NCBI GenBank assembly: GCA_016711705.1
Contig: JADJSK010000001.1
Coordinates: 310,001-374,000 of the forward strand
Direction: 5' to 3'
DNA length: 64,000 nt
DNA from: Candidatus Brachybacter algidus
GTDB lineage: Bacteria > Bacteroidota > Bacteroidia > Chitinophagales > Saprospiraceae
Numbering within the stretch: position 1 is the first letter of the stretch; each line of letters begins with the position of its first letter. A model generated the notes under the pieces. That model was not told the DNA's origin, searched no databases, and saw nothing but the letters and a program-made list of their open reading frames with translations. A program made the translations under genes and the position numbers. Shown one piece after another: positions 34,283 to 42,391 of this stretch.

Positions 34283-34759
34283 ATGAGTGATATGTCTCCG
34301 GAAGAAGGAAAAAAGATTGTTTTTAAAGGAATGATTCTATTAGGTATTATTACCTTAATAGAGGTTTTTATAGCATTAATTGGTAATGGGCATGTTATTC
34401 CCGGGTTCCATTTACATAAGCTTATTATGTACCCAGCTATGATTGGATTCAGTATGTATAAAGCATATTTTATAGTTTACGAATTTATGCACATTAGATA
34501 CGAGGTGAAATCCTTGGCAATGTCTGTTATCCTACCAACTGTGTTAATAATTTGGGCTACTATTGCATTTTTGGATGAAGGTAGTTATTGGAAAGATAGT
34601 CGTGCACAGATTGAACTCTTGAATGCAAATGGCTACGTCAAAGTAGAGGTTCCAATGGAATCGCATGGAGATCATCAGGAAGTAGCGCCAGTTGGTGAAA
34701 ATTCACAAATGGAGGGTGCTTCTGATGCTTCTAAATCAAACGAAGCTGAAAAGCACTAG
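34283..34759 (+). CDS. Cytochrome c oxidase subunit IV family protein
   Basis: A small three-helix subunit of the oxidase (COX4_pro type), 158 residues from the ATG at 34283. Segments are GKKIVFKGMILLGIITLIEVFIALIG, HKLIMYPAMIGFSMYKAYFIVYEFMHIRYE and MSVILPTVLIIWATIAFLDEG. The C-terminus is a soluble acidic tail. The longer reading from 34226 overlaps the restored end of the subunit III gene and is rejected. It starts 20 bp after that restored stop. Confidence 0.9.
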   Translation: MSDMSPEEGKKIVFKGMILLGIITLIEVFIALIGNGHVIPGFHLHKLIMYPAMIGFSMYKAYFIVYEFMHIRYEVKSLAMSVILPTVLIIWATIAFLDEGSYWKDSRAQIELLNANGYVKVEVPMESHGDHQEVAPVGENSQMEGASDASKSNEAEKH

Positions 34760-34772
34760 TTAAAATAAGAGA

Positions 34773-35405
34773 TTGAATAAATTTAGCAGTTTTTACAAAA
34801 TGAGACCGGGCGTATGGGTCTTAATGATTTGTTTTTTACTACTTCCTTTTATCTCTTGGCTTTATATACGGCAAGGAGTCGATTTTAGGTTGAATGCACT
34901 AAAAGAATTGAACCAAAGAATTAGTATTGCCGGCCTAGATTCATTATACATAAATGATTATTTAATTAATAGGGATTCACTACGAGGTCGAGTTTGGGTA
35001 TTTATCAATGCCGACAAAATTTCGGACATCGAAAAAAATAAAAACCTTGCACGAACTATCTATGATCAAAATGATGGTAGCAAGGCTGTTGGTATTGTAT
35101 ATTGTAGTGAGAAAGATTTGAGCACCCAACTACTACTTAATCCAATTCTTACTAAAAGGCACTTTGTTTCATTTGCACCTGAACGGACTTTTGAAAGACT
35201 TTTTAATTTATTTTCAGCAAATGATTCACTCAAAGCAGATTTGAAAACAGTAAATTCTTTGGTTATTGACAACAAAGGATTTATAAGAAAGGGCTATGAT
35301 CTCACAAATGAAAAGGAAGTTGTTAAATTACTTCAACACAGTGCGGTGTTGATACCTGATTATAAAAGAGAAAAACCTCAGCTTGTAAGACAGGATGGCT
35401 ATTAA
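34773..35405 (+). CDS. Sco1/SenC-like membrane protein lacking the copper-binding motif
   Basis: A 210-residue protein in the position where these operons usually carry a Sco/SenC copper chaperone. One N-terminal helix (VWVLMICFLLLPFISWLYI) precedes a thioredoxin-like domain. Its last part, SLVIDNKGFIRKGYDLTNEKEVVKLLQ and the LIPDYKREK tail, follows the Sco pattern (VDxxGxIRGxYDGT). The CxxxC motif is missing: the equivalent segment reads VWVFINADKISD, and the only cysteine is in YCSEKD. It may have lost copper delivery and serve a structural or redox-independent role. The start may be the TTG (34773) or the ATG at 34800. The similarity is distant, so the family call is an inference. Confidence 0.6.
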   Translation: MNKFSSFYKMRPGVWVLMICFLLLPFISWLYIRQGVDFRLNALKELNQRISIAGLDSLYINDYLINRDSLRGRVWVFINADKISDIEKNKNLARTIYDQNDGSKAVGIVYCSEKDLSTQLLLNPILTKRHFVSFAPERTFERLFNLFSANDSLKADLKTVNSLVIDNKGFIRKGYDLTNEKEVVKLLQHSAVLIPDYKREKPQLVRQDGY

Positions 35406-35420
35406 AAAATTGAAAATTTT

Positions 35421-35951
35421 ATGAACCAAGATGAGGCAACAAAAAAAGAAAAACAATTAAACAAAATTGCTTGGGCATTAAGTATTGTTGTTCTTTTGAT
35501 AGTAGGAGGAATGCGAAGATTCAAAATAGAAACTTCTATTGACTTTAGTTTTTTGGCACCTTTTCATGCGACTGTTAATGCCTTAACTTTTTTCGTGCTG
35601 CTCTTTGCGTTATACCAAATTAAAAACAGAAATATCGAATTGCACAAGAAGAGTATTTACGTTGCAATGGTTTTATCATTCATTTTTCTTTTGTCATACG
35701 TTTTATACCATATTACTACTCCTGAAGTCAAATACTGTCATGAAGGCAATATAAGGTATGTCTACTTCACATTGTTGATTACTCACATCATTCTCGCAGG
35801 TGTAATCCTTCCATTCATTCTTTTTACATTCAATCGCGCTTATACGGAGCAATTTTCCAGACACAAGAAAATGGCAAGGTATGTTATGCCTGTTTGGATA
35901 TATGTTTGTGCTACCGGCCCAATCTGCTACCTGATGCTGGTTGGTTGTTAA
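35421..35951 (+). CDS. DUF420 membrane protein of oxidase operons
   Basis: A 176-residue, five-helix protein of the DUF420 (CtaM/YozB-like) family, required or accessory to heme-copper oxidase assembly in some bacteria. Conserved His positions are visible in SFLAPFHATVNALTF, IELHKKSIYVAM, YVLYHITTPEV and FSRHKKMARYV. It is the last gene of the operon, 15 bp after the Sco-like gene. I see no obvious terminator after it. Confidence 0.88.
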   Translation: MNQDEATKKEKQLNKIAWALSIVVLLIVGGMRRFKIETSIDFSFLAPFHATVNALTFFVLLFALYQIKNRNIELHKKSIYVAMVLSFIFLLSYVLYHITTPEVKYCHEGNIRYVYFTLLITHIILAGVILPFILFTFNRAYTEQFSRHKKMARYVMPVWIYVCATGPICYLMLVGC

Positions 35952-36064
35952 TTGATTTTAATAAGTAGAAAATATTTGGAACTTTAGACAATTCAGGAAC
36001 GAATTAATTAAGTTTTGAGTTATAAACATTATACTTTTATAAAAATAAACCAATACAAGTTAAA

Positions 36065-36682
36065 ATGGAAGAGGACAAAAATAAAATGGACGAATTGAAC
36101 GAAGACAAAAATCAATTGAAAGCTGATGCTGAAGTTGTAAAGGAGGATGTTAAAGCGATCTCAGAAGACGTTAAGGAGACTGCAACAGAAGTAAAAGAAG
36201 ATATTAAGTCTGAGGCAACTGAGGTTAAAGAAGAAGTGAAAGCAGAGGCTGAAAGTCTTATGGAAACAGGCAAAGAAAAACTTTCTGAATGGAAAGAAGA
36301 AGCAGGTGAACAAGTTGTCAAGTTGAAAGAGAACCTATCAGGTGTTGCTGCTGATGTAAAAGAAAAATTGGCTGATCTTTCTGAAGATGCCTCTGAAGCC
36401 TATGCCGATGCAAAGGAAAATATTTCTGAGTATGCAGGACAGGCTAAAGTTAAAGCAGATGCTATTATGGCTGAAGCTAAAGAAGAAATCGCTGAATTTA
36501 AAGAAGATGCCAAGGAAAAGATCTCTGAATGGAGCGCAGCAGCTTCTGAAAAAGCCGCTGATCTAAAAGAAGATATTTCTGAATTCGCAGATGATGCAAG
36601 AGAAAAAATAGAAGAAGTATCTACCTCCTTTGGAGCTAAACTAAGAAGTTGGTTTGGAGGTGGAAATAAGGATAAGGCATAA
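36065..36682 (+). CDS. Acidic amphipathic helical-repeat protein (LEA/apolipoprotein-like)
   Basis: A 205-residue protein rich in Lys, Glu, Ala and Asp with no signal peptide. It is built of about eleven-residue helical repeats, for example KEDVKAISEDV, KETATEVKEDI, KEKLSEWKEEA, KEKISEWSAAA and REKIEEVSTSF. The pattern resembles late-embryogenesis-abundant group 3 or YtxH-type stress proteins that coat membranes or shield proteins during desiccation. No catalytic motif is seen. The C-terminus is short and Gly-rich (WFGGGNKDKA). It sits between the oxidase operon and the convergent aminotransferase gene, with a shared terminator. Function is inferred from composition. Confidence 0.7.
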   Translation: MEEDKNKMDELNEDKNQLKADAEVVKEDVKAISEDVKETATEVKEDIKSEATEVKEEVKAEAESLMETGKEKLSEWKEEAGEQVVKLKENLSGVAADVKEKLADLSEDASEAYADAKENISEYAGQAKVKADAIMAEAKEEIAEFKEDAKEKISEWSAAASEKAADLKEDISEFADDAREKIEEVSTSFGAKLRSWFGGGNKDKA

Positions 36683-36698
36683 TTTCTTTATTTATAAG

Positions 36699-36736
36699 AA
36701 AAATGGCCTGGAAATGTATTTTTCCAGGCCATTTTT
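36699..36736. terminator. Bidirectional rho-independent terminator
   Basis: A perfect 16-bp stem, AAAAATGGCCTGGAAA (36699-36714) with TTTCCAGGCCATTTTT (36721-36736), has a 6-base loop. A-rich and T-rich flanks allow it to end both the helical-repeat gene (plus) and the aminotransferase (minus), whose stop lies at its edge. Confidence 0.93.
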
Positions 36737-37948
36737 TTATTTCAGTTTTTCTAAGACTTCCTTTAATCTTCGACAACTTTCGATGATGTCCTTATCAGAA
36801 GCAGCATATGAGATCCTTATGCATTCATCGGCACCAAATGCTGAGCCGGCTACAAGCGCCACATATGCTTTTTCAAGAATATATTCGCAGAGTTGATCTC
36901 CATTCTCGATAGTCGTACCATCCTCGGTTTTCTTACCATAGTATGAACTGACATCAGGAAAGACATAAAATGCGCCATCAGGAGTATTACATTTCACTCC
37001 GGGAATTTCTTTTAAAAGCCCAAGGATAAGATCTCTTCTTTGCTGGAAGACCTCTTTCATCTTGTGCGTTTCACTCAATTCTGTATCGAGTGCTAGGGCA
37101 GCAGCTTTCTGACTGAAAGATGCAGCACCCGAAGTGAATTGACCTTGCATCTTGTCCGTAGCCTTAGCCACTTCTTTAGGAGCACCAATGTAACCCAATC
37201 TCCAACCTGTCATTGCAAATCCTTTAGAGAAGCCATTTACTGTGATGGTCTGATCTCTCACTGAAGGAATAGATGCGATACTCGCATGTCCTCCTGTGTA
37301 ATTGATATATTCGTATATCTCATCTGAAACGATATAAATTTCATCTCTTTTGCCCAAAATTTCAGCGAATGCTTCCAATTCAGCCATAGAATATACGCTA
37401 CCTGTCGGATTGCATGGTGAAGAATAGATGACTAAGCGAGTCTTCTCAGTGAGGGCAGCTTCCAATTGGGAAGGCAGAACTTTGAAATCGTTTTCAATGC
37501 CCGCTGATACAATGACAGGAACACCTCCCGCCAATTGTACGATCTCAAGATAGGAAACCCAATAAGGTGCAAAGATAATGACTTCATCTCCGTCATCTAT
37601 CAGGCTCATTGCAACGTTGGCGATTGATTGCTTAGCGCCGTTTGAGACAACGATCTCGTCAAGGGAATAATCGATATTGTTATCTCTCTTGAACTTGCGC
37701 TGAATAGCTAGTTTTAATTCAAGTAAGCCAGATACAGGTGTATATTTTGTAAAACCTTGGTCCAAAGCCTCTTTTGCAGCTTCTTTGATAAATTGTGGAG
37801 TATCAAAATCAGGTTCTCCGATGCTTAAGTTGATCACATCATTGCCTTCCTGCTTTAACTTACGGGCTTTTGCAGTCATTTGAAGTGTAGCAGATTCTAC
37901 CATTTTGACTATTCGTAGCGCTAGCGGATATACCATTGGTTTGCCCAT
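36737..37948 (-). CDS. PLP-dependent aminotransferase, class I/II (aspartate aminotransferase type)
   Basis: Transfers amino groups between aspartate or similar amino acids and 2-oxoacids. The 403-residue fold-type I enzyme has GEPDFDTP, FTKYTPVSGLLELK, the SSPCNPTGSVY block, VSDEIYEYI and the PLP-binding K242 in NGFSKGFAMTGWRLGY. These resemble the AspC/Thermus-type 1b aspartate aminotransferases. The substrate cannot be confirmed. A -7 box lies at 37969-37976 and a shared terminator follows the stop. Confidence 0.93.
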   Translation of the reverse strand: MGKPMVYPLALRIVKMVESATLQMTAKARKLKQEGNDVINLSIGEPDFDTPQFIKEAAKEALDQGFTKYTPVSGLLELKLAIQRKFKRDNNIDYSLDEIVVSNGAKQSIANVAMSLIDDGDEVIIFAPYWVSYLEIVQLAGGVPVIVSAGIENDFKVLPSQLEAALTEKTRLVIYSSPCNPTGSVYSMAELEAFAEILGKRDEIYIVSDEIYEYINYTGGHASIASIPSVRDQTITVNGFSKGFAMTGWRLGYIGAPKEVAKATDKMQGQFTSGAASFSQKAAALALDTELSETHKMKEVFQQRRDLILGLLKEIPGVKCNTPDGAFYVFPDVSSYYGKKTEDGTTIENGDQLCEYILEKAYVALVAGSAFGADECIRISYAASDKDIIESCRRLKEVLEKLK

Positions 37949-37968
37949 CTTGTATTATTTATTTTACG

Positions 37969-37976
37969 CAAATGTA
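37969..37976 (-). promoter_or_regulatory. -7 promoter box for the aminotransferase gene
   Basis: The minus strand reads TACATTTG followed by C, matching TAnnTTTG, 21 bases upstream of the start codon at 37948. Confidence 0.6.
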
Positions 37977-38044
37977 AGCAACCTTCATTTGTTTTTTCAT
38001 TGTAGTTTGCGATTTTCTTATTTTGTGCTTTTTTTAAAAGATTA

Positions 38045-39046
38045 ATGAAGCAGAACGACCATATATGTATTGTCACTCCAGTATTCAATGACTGGGATTG
38101 CCTTCTCATCCTGCATGGAGAACTTCAGCGTGAATTTGCATTGATGGGCAGAAGTTTTACTTTGCTTGCCGTCAATGATGGAAGTACCCTAGATATTCCA
38201 AAGTCATTTATAAACACTGGAGCATATGATGGGGGTGTATTAATGTCAGACCCTGATTTAAATATGGATATTATTATTCTTGAACTTCAACGCAACTTAG
38301 GTCATCAAAAAGCCATTGCTTCAGGTATTTCATATGCAAGTGAAATTCTCAAGCCTGATTACGTTATTGTGATGGATTCGGATGGTGAGGACAAACCAGA
38401 AGATATCAAAAGTCTAATTGCGGGACTTAATAACGAAAATGAAACAATTGTTTTTGCTCAAAGACGCAGTAGACAGGAGAGTAGCCTTTTTAAAACACTT
38501 TACGTTGTTTATAAATTTTGTTTCAAGCTACTTTCGGGATATGTCATTTCATTTGGTAATTTCGTCTTAATACCAAAAGATCAATTATCTAGACTCGTTT
38601 ATATTTCAGAGATATGGAATCATTTTCCAGGAGGAATTATCAGGTCTAAGTTAAAATACACGAGTGTTCCTATCGACAGAGGAACTAGATATAAGGGACA
38701 ATCCAAGATGAGTATCATATCGCTGATTCAGCACGGCATCAGCAGTATTACAGTAAATATTGATATAGTTTCCGTAAGGTTACTTTTATTCTCAGTATTT
38801 CTGATTGTTTTGACAGGAATTATGTTTTTAGGTCTTATTTGGGTTAAGTTTTTCAGTGATTATGCCATCCCGGGTTGGACGTCTTCGATAGCTATAGGTT
38901 TATTGATGATTATGTTACAGGCATTTTTCTTTTCTTTGCTGCTAACATTTATGGTCCTCAATGCGAGGGTGCAGAAGAATTTTGTACCGGCCCTTAACTT
39001 TATGGACTACATTCGCTCTGTCAACAAATACAAGATCAATGTCTAA
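38045..39046 (+). CDS. Family 2 glycosyltransferase with C-terminal membrane helices (GtrB/DPM-like)
   Basis: Probably transfers a sugar from a nucleotide donor to polyprenyl phosphate. The N-terminal GT-A domain has ICIVTPVFNDWDCLLILHGEL, LAVNDGST, LGHQKAIASGISYA and the DxD-like VIVMDSDGEDKPEDI; the acceptor region has YKGQSKMS. Two helices near the C-terminus (LLFSVFLIVLTGIMFLGLIWV and IAIGLLMIMLQAFFFSLLLTFMVL) place it in the membrane. Its 333 residues are typical. Its stop overlaps the next ATG by 8 bases, so the two genes are coupled, and a GT39-like gene follows. Confidence 0.88.
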   Translation: MKQNDHICIVTPVFNDWDCLLILHGELQREFALMGRSFTLLAVNDGSTLDIPKSFINTGAYDGGVLMSDPDLNMDIIILELQRNLGHQKAIASGISYASEILKPDYVIVMDSDGEDKPEDIKSLIAGLNNENETIVFAQRRSRQESSLFKTLYVVYKFCFKLLSGYVISFGNFVLIPKDQLSRLVYISEIWNHFPGGIIRSKLKYTSVPIDRGTRYKGQSKMSIISLIQHGISSITVNIDIVSVRLLLFSVFLIVLTGIMFLGLIWVKFFSDYAIPGWTSSIAIGLLMIMLQAFFFSLLLTFMVLNARVQKNFVPALNFMDYIRSVNKYKINV

Positions 39047-39752
39047 TATCGACTATATAGGAAATGAACTTGAACTGTTCAAAGATGCTGTCAACTGGAA
39101 AGCTTATTATAGATCTGCTATAGAAAAATATATCTATGGCGATGTATGTGAAGTTGGCGCAGGACTTGGAGGAACCACTACGGCTTTGCTCAATGATACC
39201 GTTAATAGTTGGTTGGCAATAGAGCCGGATGCTGAATTGACAGCCCTCATTCCTGCAGAAATAAATGGGTTACCGCATGCATCAAAGGTTGAAATCTTAC
39301 ATGGCGTTTTGGATGATGTTAGCCCTGATAGGAAATTTGATTCCATCTTATACATCGATGTCATCGAGCATATCGAACACGATAAGGCGGAATTTGAGAA
39401 AGCTGCAGCCAGATTAAAGTCCGGTGGTCATCTTGTGATCTTAGTTCCTGCCTTTAATTTTCTATACAATCCATTTGATAAAGCAATAGGACATTTTAGA
39501 AGATATGATAAACCGATGTTAAGGTCTGTCGCACAAAACAGTGGTCTTGATCAGCAATTTCTGAAATATTACGATTCCATGGGCTTTTTTGCGTCTTGTG
39601 CCAATAAGTTTTTTATAAATAAATCAACTCCCTCCAAGGGCAATATTGCACTTTGGGATAATATGTTGGTGCCCATTGCTAAAATGGTAGATCCAATTAT
39701 TTTCCGTGCCTTTGGCAAATCTCTGATAGGAGTTTGGCAGAAACCTAATTAA
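39039..39752 (+). CDS. Class I SAM-dependent methyltransferase
   Basis: A 237-residue methyltransferase, chosen from the ATG at 39039 because the longer reading runs far into the GT2 gene. Motif I is DVCEVGAGLGGTTTALL, the acidic post-I residue lies in LAIEPDAELTAL, and motif IV is FDSILYIDVIEHIEHDKAEF, followed by LKSGGHLVILVPAFNFLYNPFDKAIGHFRRY. The last stretch is typical of methyltransferases in glycan or polyprenyl clusters. It is coupled to the GT2 gene by an 8-base overlap and followed by the GT39-like gene, so it may modify the glycan made there. Confidence 0.88.
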   Translation: MSNIDYIGNELELFKDAVNWKAYYRSAIEKYIYGDVCEVGAGLGGTTTALLNDTVNSWLAIEPDAELTALIPAEINGLPHASKVEILHGVLDDVSPDRKFDSILYIDVIEHIEHDKAEFEKAAARLKSGGHLVILVPAFNFLYNPFDKAIGHFRRYDKPMLRSVAQNSGLDQQFLKYYDSMGFFASCANKFFINKSTPSKGNIALWDNMLVPIAKMVDPIIFRAFGKSLIGVWQKPN

Positions 39753-39779
39753 TAAAACAAATTTCAAAATAGAAGATAC

Positions 39780-41954
39780 ATGTCTAAACAGAAAGATCCA
39801 AAGATCGTTGTAGAACCGGGAGAAATACCAACAAATATCCTTGTAGAAAAATCTCCAATTTCTTTGAGTAATTGGTCCGTCAAAGAACCTTTGTTTAAAA
39901 AGGTGTTTTTTGGAATTTCTGTTTTGCTATTGATCATTATGCCACTTCTAAGCTTCGATTATGGTATCACGGGTGATGAATTAGTACACAAACAGAATGG
40001 TGAAAACGTATTGAAATACCTAGCCACAGGTGGCGTAGACACGACCTATCGTACTTACAAAAACCTTTATTTATACGGTGGTCTTTTCGATGCGAGTGCA
40101 GCCATGATTTATGAAAATATGCCAAGTGCTGATCCATATGATGTGCGCCACTTTTTGAACGCATTATTCGGTGCATTTTTGATTATATTCAGCGGTTTAC
40201 TTGCAAGGCAATTGAGTAAAAGCTGGCTTCTGGCCTCATTGACCTTGCTCTTCACAGTGTTTTCACCACGGCTTTTTGGAGATTCCATGAATAATCCCAA
40301 GGATATTCCTTTTGCGATGGCATATTTAATGTCCATATTGGGCATCATCCGTTTCAATAGCTTTCTACCTAAGTGGGATTGGAAATCAGCCATATTTCTC
40401 GGTGGATCCATTGCAATAGCACTGAATATAAGGGTGGGTGGAATACTATTGTTGGTTTACTTTGGATTGTATACTTTAGTTAATTTATATCTAAAAAGAA
40501 AAGAATTTAAAGCAGCATCAGTTAATTCAACAGTATTGCTTGCTAAAGCTGCTGGGTTGGGCGTTGTGGCATATTTCTTAGGATTGATATTTTTCCCTTA
40601 TTCACATGCTGCGCCAATTACCAATACATTGGAGGCACTGAAAGTGATGTCAAATTTTGACGTGGCAATTAGGATGTTATTCGAAGGGAAGGCATTATGG
40701 TCAGATGAAATTCCATGGTACTATATTCCAAAATGGCTTTCTATGGCGATTCCTGTATTCATTTTGGCAGGATTTGTCTTGTTTTTTATAAAATTGAAAT
40801 CAATCCTTAAGAATACGGATTGGCTCCCTGTGTTATTTATCGTTTTCGTTGGAGTCTTTCCTGTAGTTTATGCAGTGGCTAAACATAGCTCATTGTATGA
40901 CGGTATCCGCCACTTTTTGTTCATCATGCCGATGATCAATGTATTGGCTGTTCTTGGTTGGGGAGCATTGATCTTCAGATATTTTGAAACAAAATTCAAG
41001 TGGATAGTTCCTGGAATATTGGCTGTACTTATGTTATTGCCTATAAGATTCATGGTGGCCAATCATCCGAATGAATACATTTATTTCAATGAGTTGTCCG
41101 GTGGTATTAAGGCGGCTTATGGTGAATATGAAACTGACTATTGGATGAATAGTATGAAGTATTTGTCTAAATGGGTCATTGAAAATGATGAAAGGATTAA
41201 AAGAGGGGAGGAGGTCATTGTTTGCACCAATAGCATAGATCCTGTCAAGCATTATTTTGCTACAATGGCTCCTAAAGTAAGAGTCTTATATGCATCTTAC
41301 AAAGACAGATATAAACAAAAAGCAGATTATTATCTTTCTATTCCTCGTTTTATCGACAGCGATCTGCTGAAAAATGGTTCTTGGCCATTGGCGGAAGTAG
41401 TTAAAACAGTTGATGTTGATGGCGTGCATGTTGGCGCCCTATCTAAATATACGGATACACTTACTTATGCTGGTTTAAAAGCAGTAAAAGTGAATGATTT
41501 CAATCTTGCTAAATCCTTCCTTTTACCTGCAGCAGCGAAAGACCCGAAAAACAACGTGGCAATTGTCGAATTGATCAATGCCTATATTAATCAGGATTCC
41601 TTGAATCAGGCTTCTTATTGGGTAGAGAAAGGCCTTCAATTGGCTCCTGACAACGAGGATATGTTATTGCCAAAAGGTTTGATCCTAATGAGGCAGGGTA
41701 AAGTGGCTGAGGCATATGATTATATCGAAAGGTGTAAGAAAATGAACCGTCGCAATGTAATGGCTTTCTTTTACAGTGCAATGATCCAGGACAGTCAGAA
41801 GAATTATTCTGCAGCTTTGGATGATTTGCAGACGGTGATTGAGCAGGCGCCTCAATTCAAACAAGCGTATTTACTTGGCGCTCAGATCATGAAAAATAGT
41901 GGAAACCCTGAAGCTGCACAGAAGTATATGGATTATGCCAATCAGATGAGATAG
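39780..41954 (+). CDS. GT39/PMT-like membrane glycosyltransferase with C-terminal TPR domain
   Basis: A 724-residue multi-spanning protein. The first periplasmic loop has GITGDELVHKQNG, with the acidic pair typical of PMT-type glycosyltransferases, and FSPRLFGDSMNNPKDIPFAMAY. About ten helices extend to around residue 430. After a soluble domain, residues of about 560-724 form tetratricopeptide repeats (SFLLPAAAKDPKNNVAIVEL, LMRQGKVAEAYDYIERC, NSGNPEAAQKYMDYA). Such proteins transfer sugars from polyprenyl phosphate to surface molecules. The upstream GT2 could supply the lipid-linked sugar. The acceptor is unknown. Confidence 0.82.
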   Translation: MSKQKDPKIVVEPGEIPTNILVEKSPISLSNWSVKEPLFKKVFFGISVLLLIIMPLLSFDYGITGDELVHKQNGENVLKYLATGGVDTTYRTYKNLYLYGGLFDASAAMIYENMPSADPYDVRHFLNALFGAFLIIFSGLLARQLSKSWLLASLTLLFTVFSPRLFGDSMNNPKDIPFAMAYLMSILGIIRFNSFLPKWDWKSAIFLGGSIAIALNIRVGGILLLVYFGLYTLVNLYLKRKEFKAASVNSTVLLAKAAGLGVVAYFLGLIFFPYSHAAPITNTLEALKVMSNFDVAIRMLFEGKALWSDEIPWYYIPKWLSMAIPVFILAGFVLFFIKLKSILKNTDWLPVLFIVFVGVFPVVYAVAKHSSLYDGIRHFLFIMPMINVLAVLGWGALIFRYFETKFKWIVPGILAVLMLLPIRFMVANHPNEYIYFNELSGGIKAAYGEYETDYWMNSMKYLSKWVIENDERIKRGEEVIVCTNSIDPVKHYFATMAPKVRVLYASYKDRYKQKADYYLSIPRFIDSDLLKNGSWPLAEVVKTVDVDGVHVGALSKYTDTLTYAGLKAVKVNDFNLAKSFLLPAAAKDPKNNVAIVELINAYINQDSLNQASYWVEKGLQLAPDNEDMLLPKGLILMRQGKVAEAYDYIERCKKMNRRNVMAFFYSAMIQDSQKNYSAALDDLQTVIEQAPQFKQAYLLGAQIMKNSGNPEAAQKYMDYANQMR

Positions 41955-42391
41955 GACTTGATCCCTTAGGGCATAATTTTTGGGTTGTAATCAGAATATT
42001 ATTTAACCTATTTCCACCTGCTGCAAATGAAGGTTTAGACATGAGTTATTCAGCTTTAAATTTTAGACTGCCTATTGGGTTTACTAACAAAAATAAATAG
42101 TATTAGCCACTAATTCCACGAATGATGCCTTGCATCTAATACGAATTTATTCGTTCAAATCCGTGCAATTATCTTCGATGCAGCTTACGCGGTCGTGGCT
42201 GAAGAAATTAGATGTTTAGAATTGATTGGATCATTCAAAGTGTTATTCAATTTATCAACAAAGCCAATAATATTTATATGTCATTGATTGTCAGTGAGTC
42301 CAGTAAATAAAACAATTAAAAAAAAATAAAATACAGAGCTGAAATTCTTTTATTCCATTTTTAATGGGCTATGAAGGACTTTGATTAAGTA
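41955..42391. other. Intergenic region with a degenerate ACGAAT palindrome
   Basis: No gene recognised in 437 bp. It contains ACGAATTTATTCGT (42141-42154, a 6-bp inverted repeat) within a stretch of ATTCCACGAAT and AAATCCGTGCAATT words. This resembles the AATTCGTG-type repeats that are scattered in Bacteroidota genomes. There is no terminator-like T run; the flanking genes are convergent. Confidence 0.45.
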
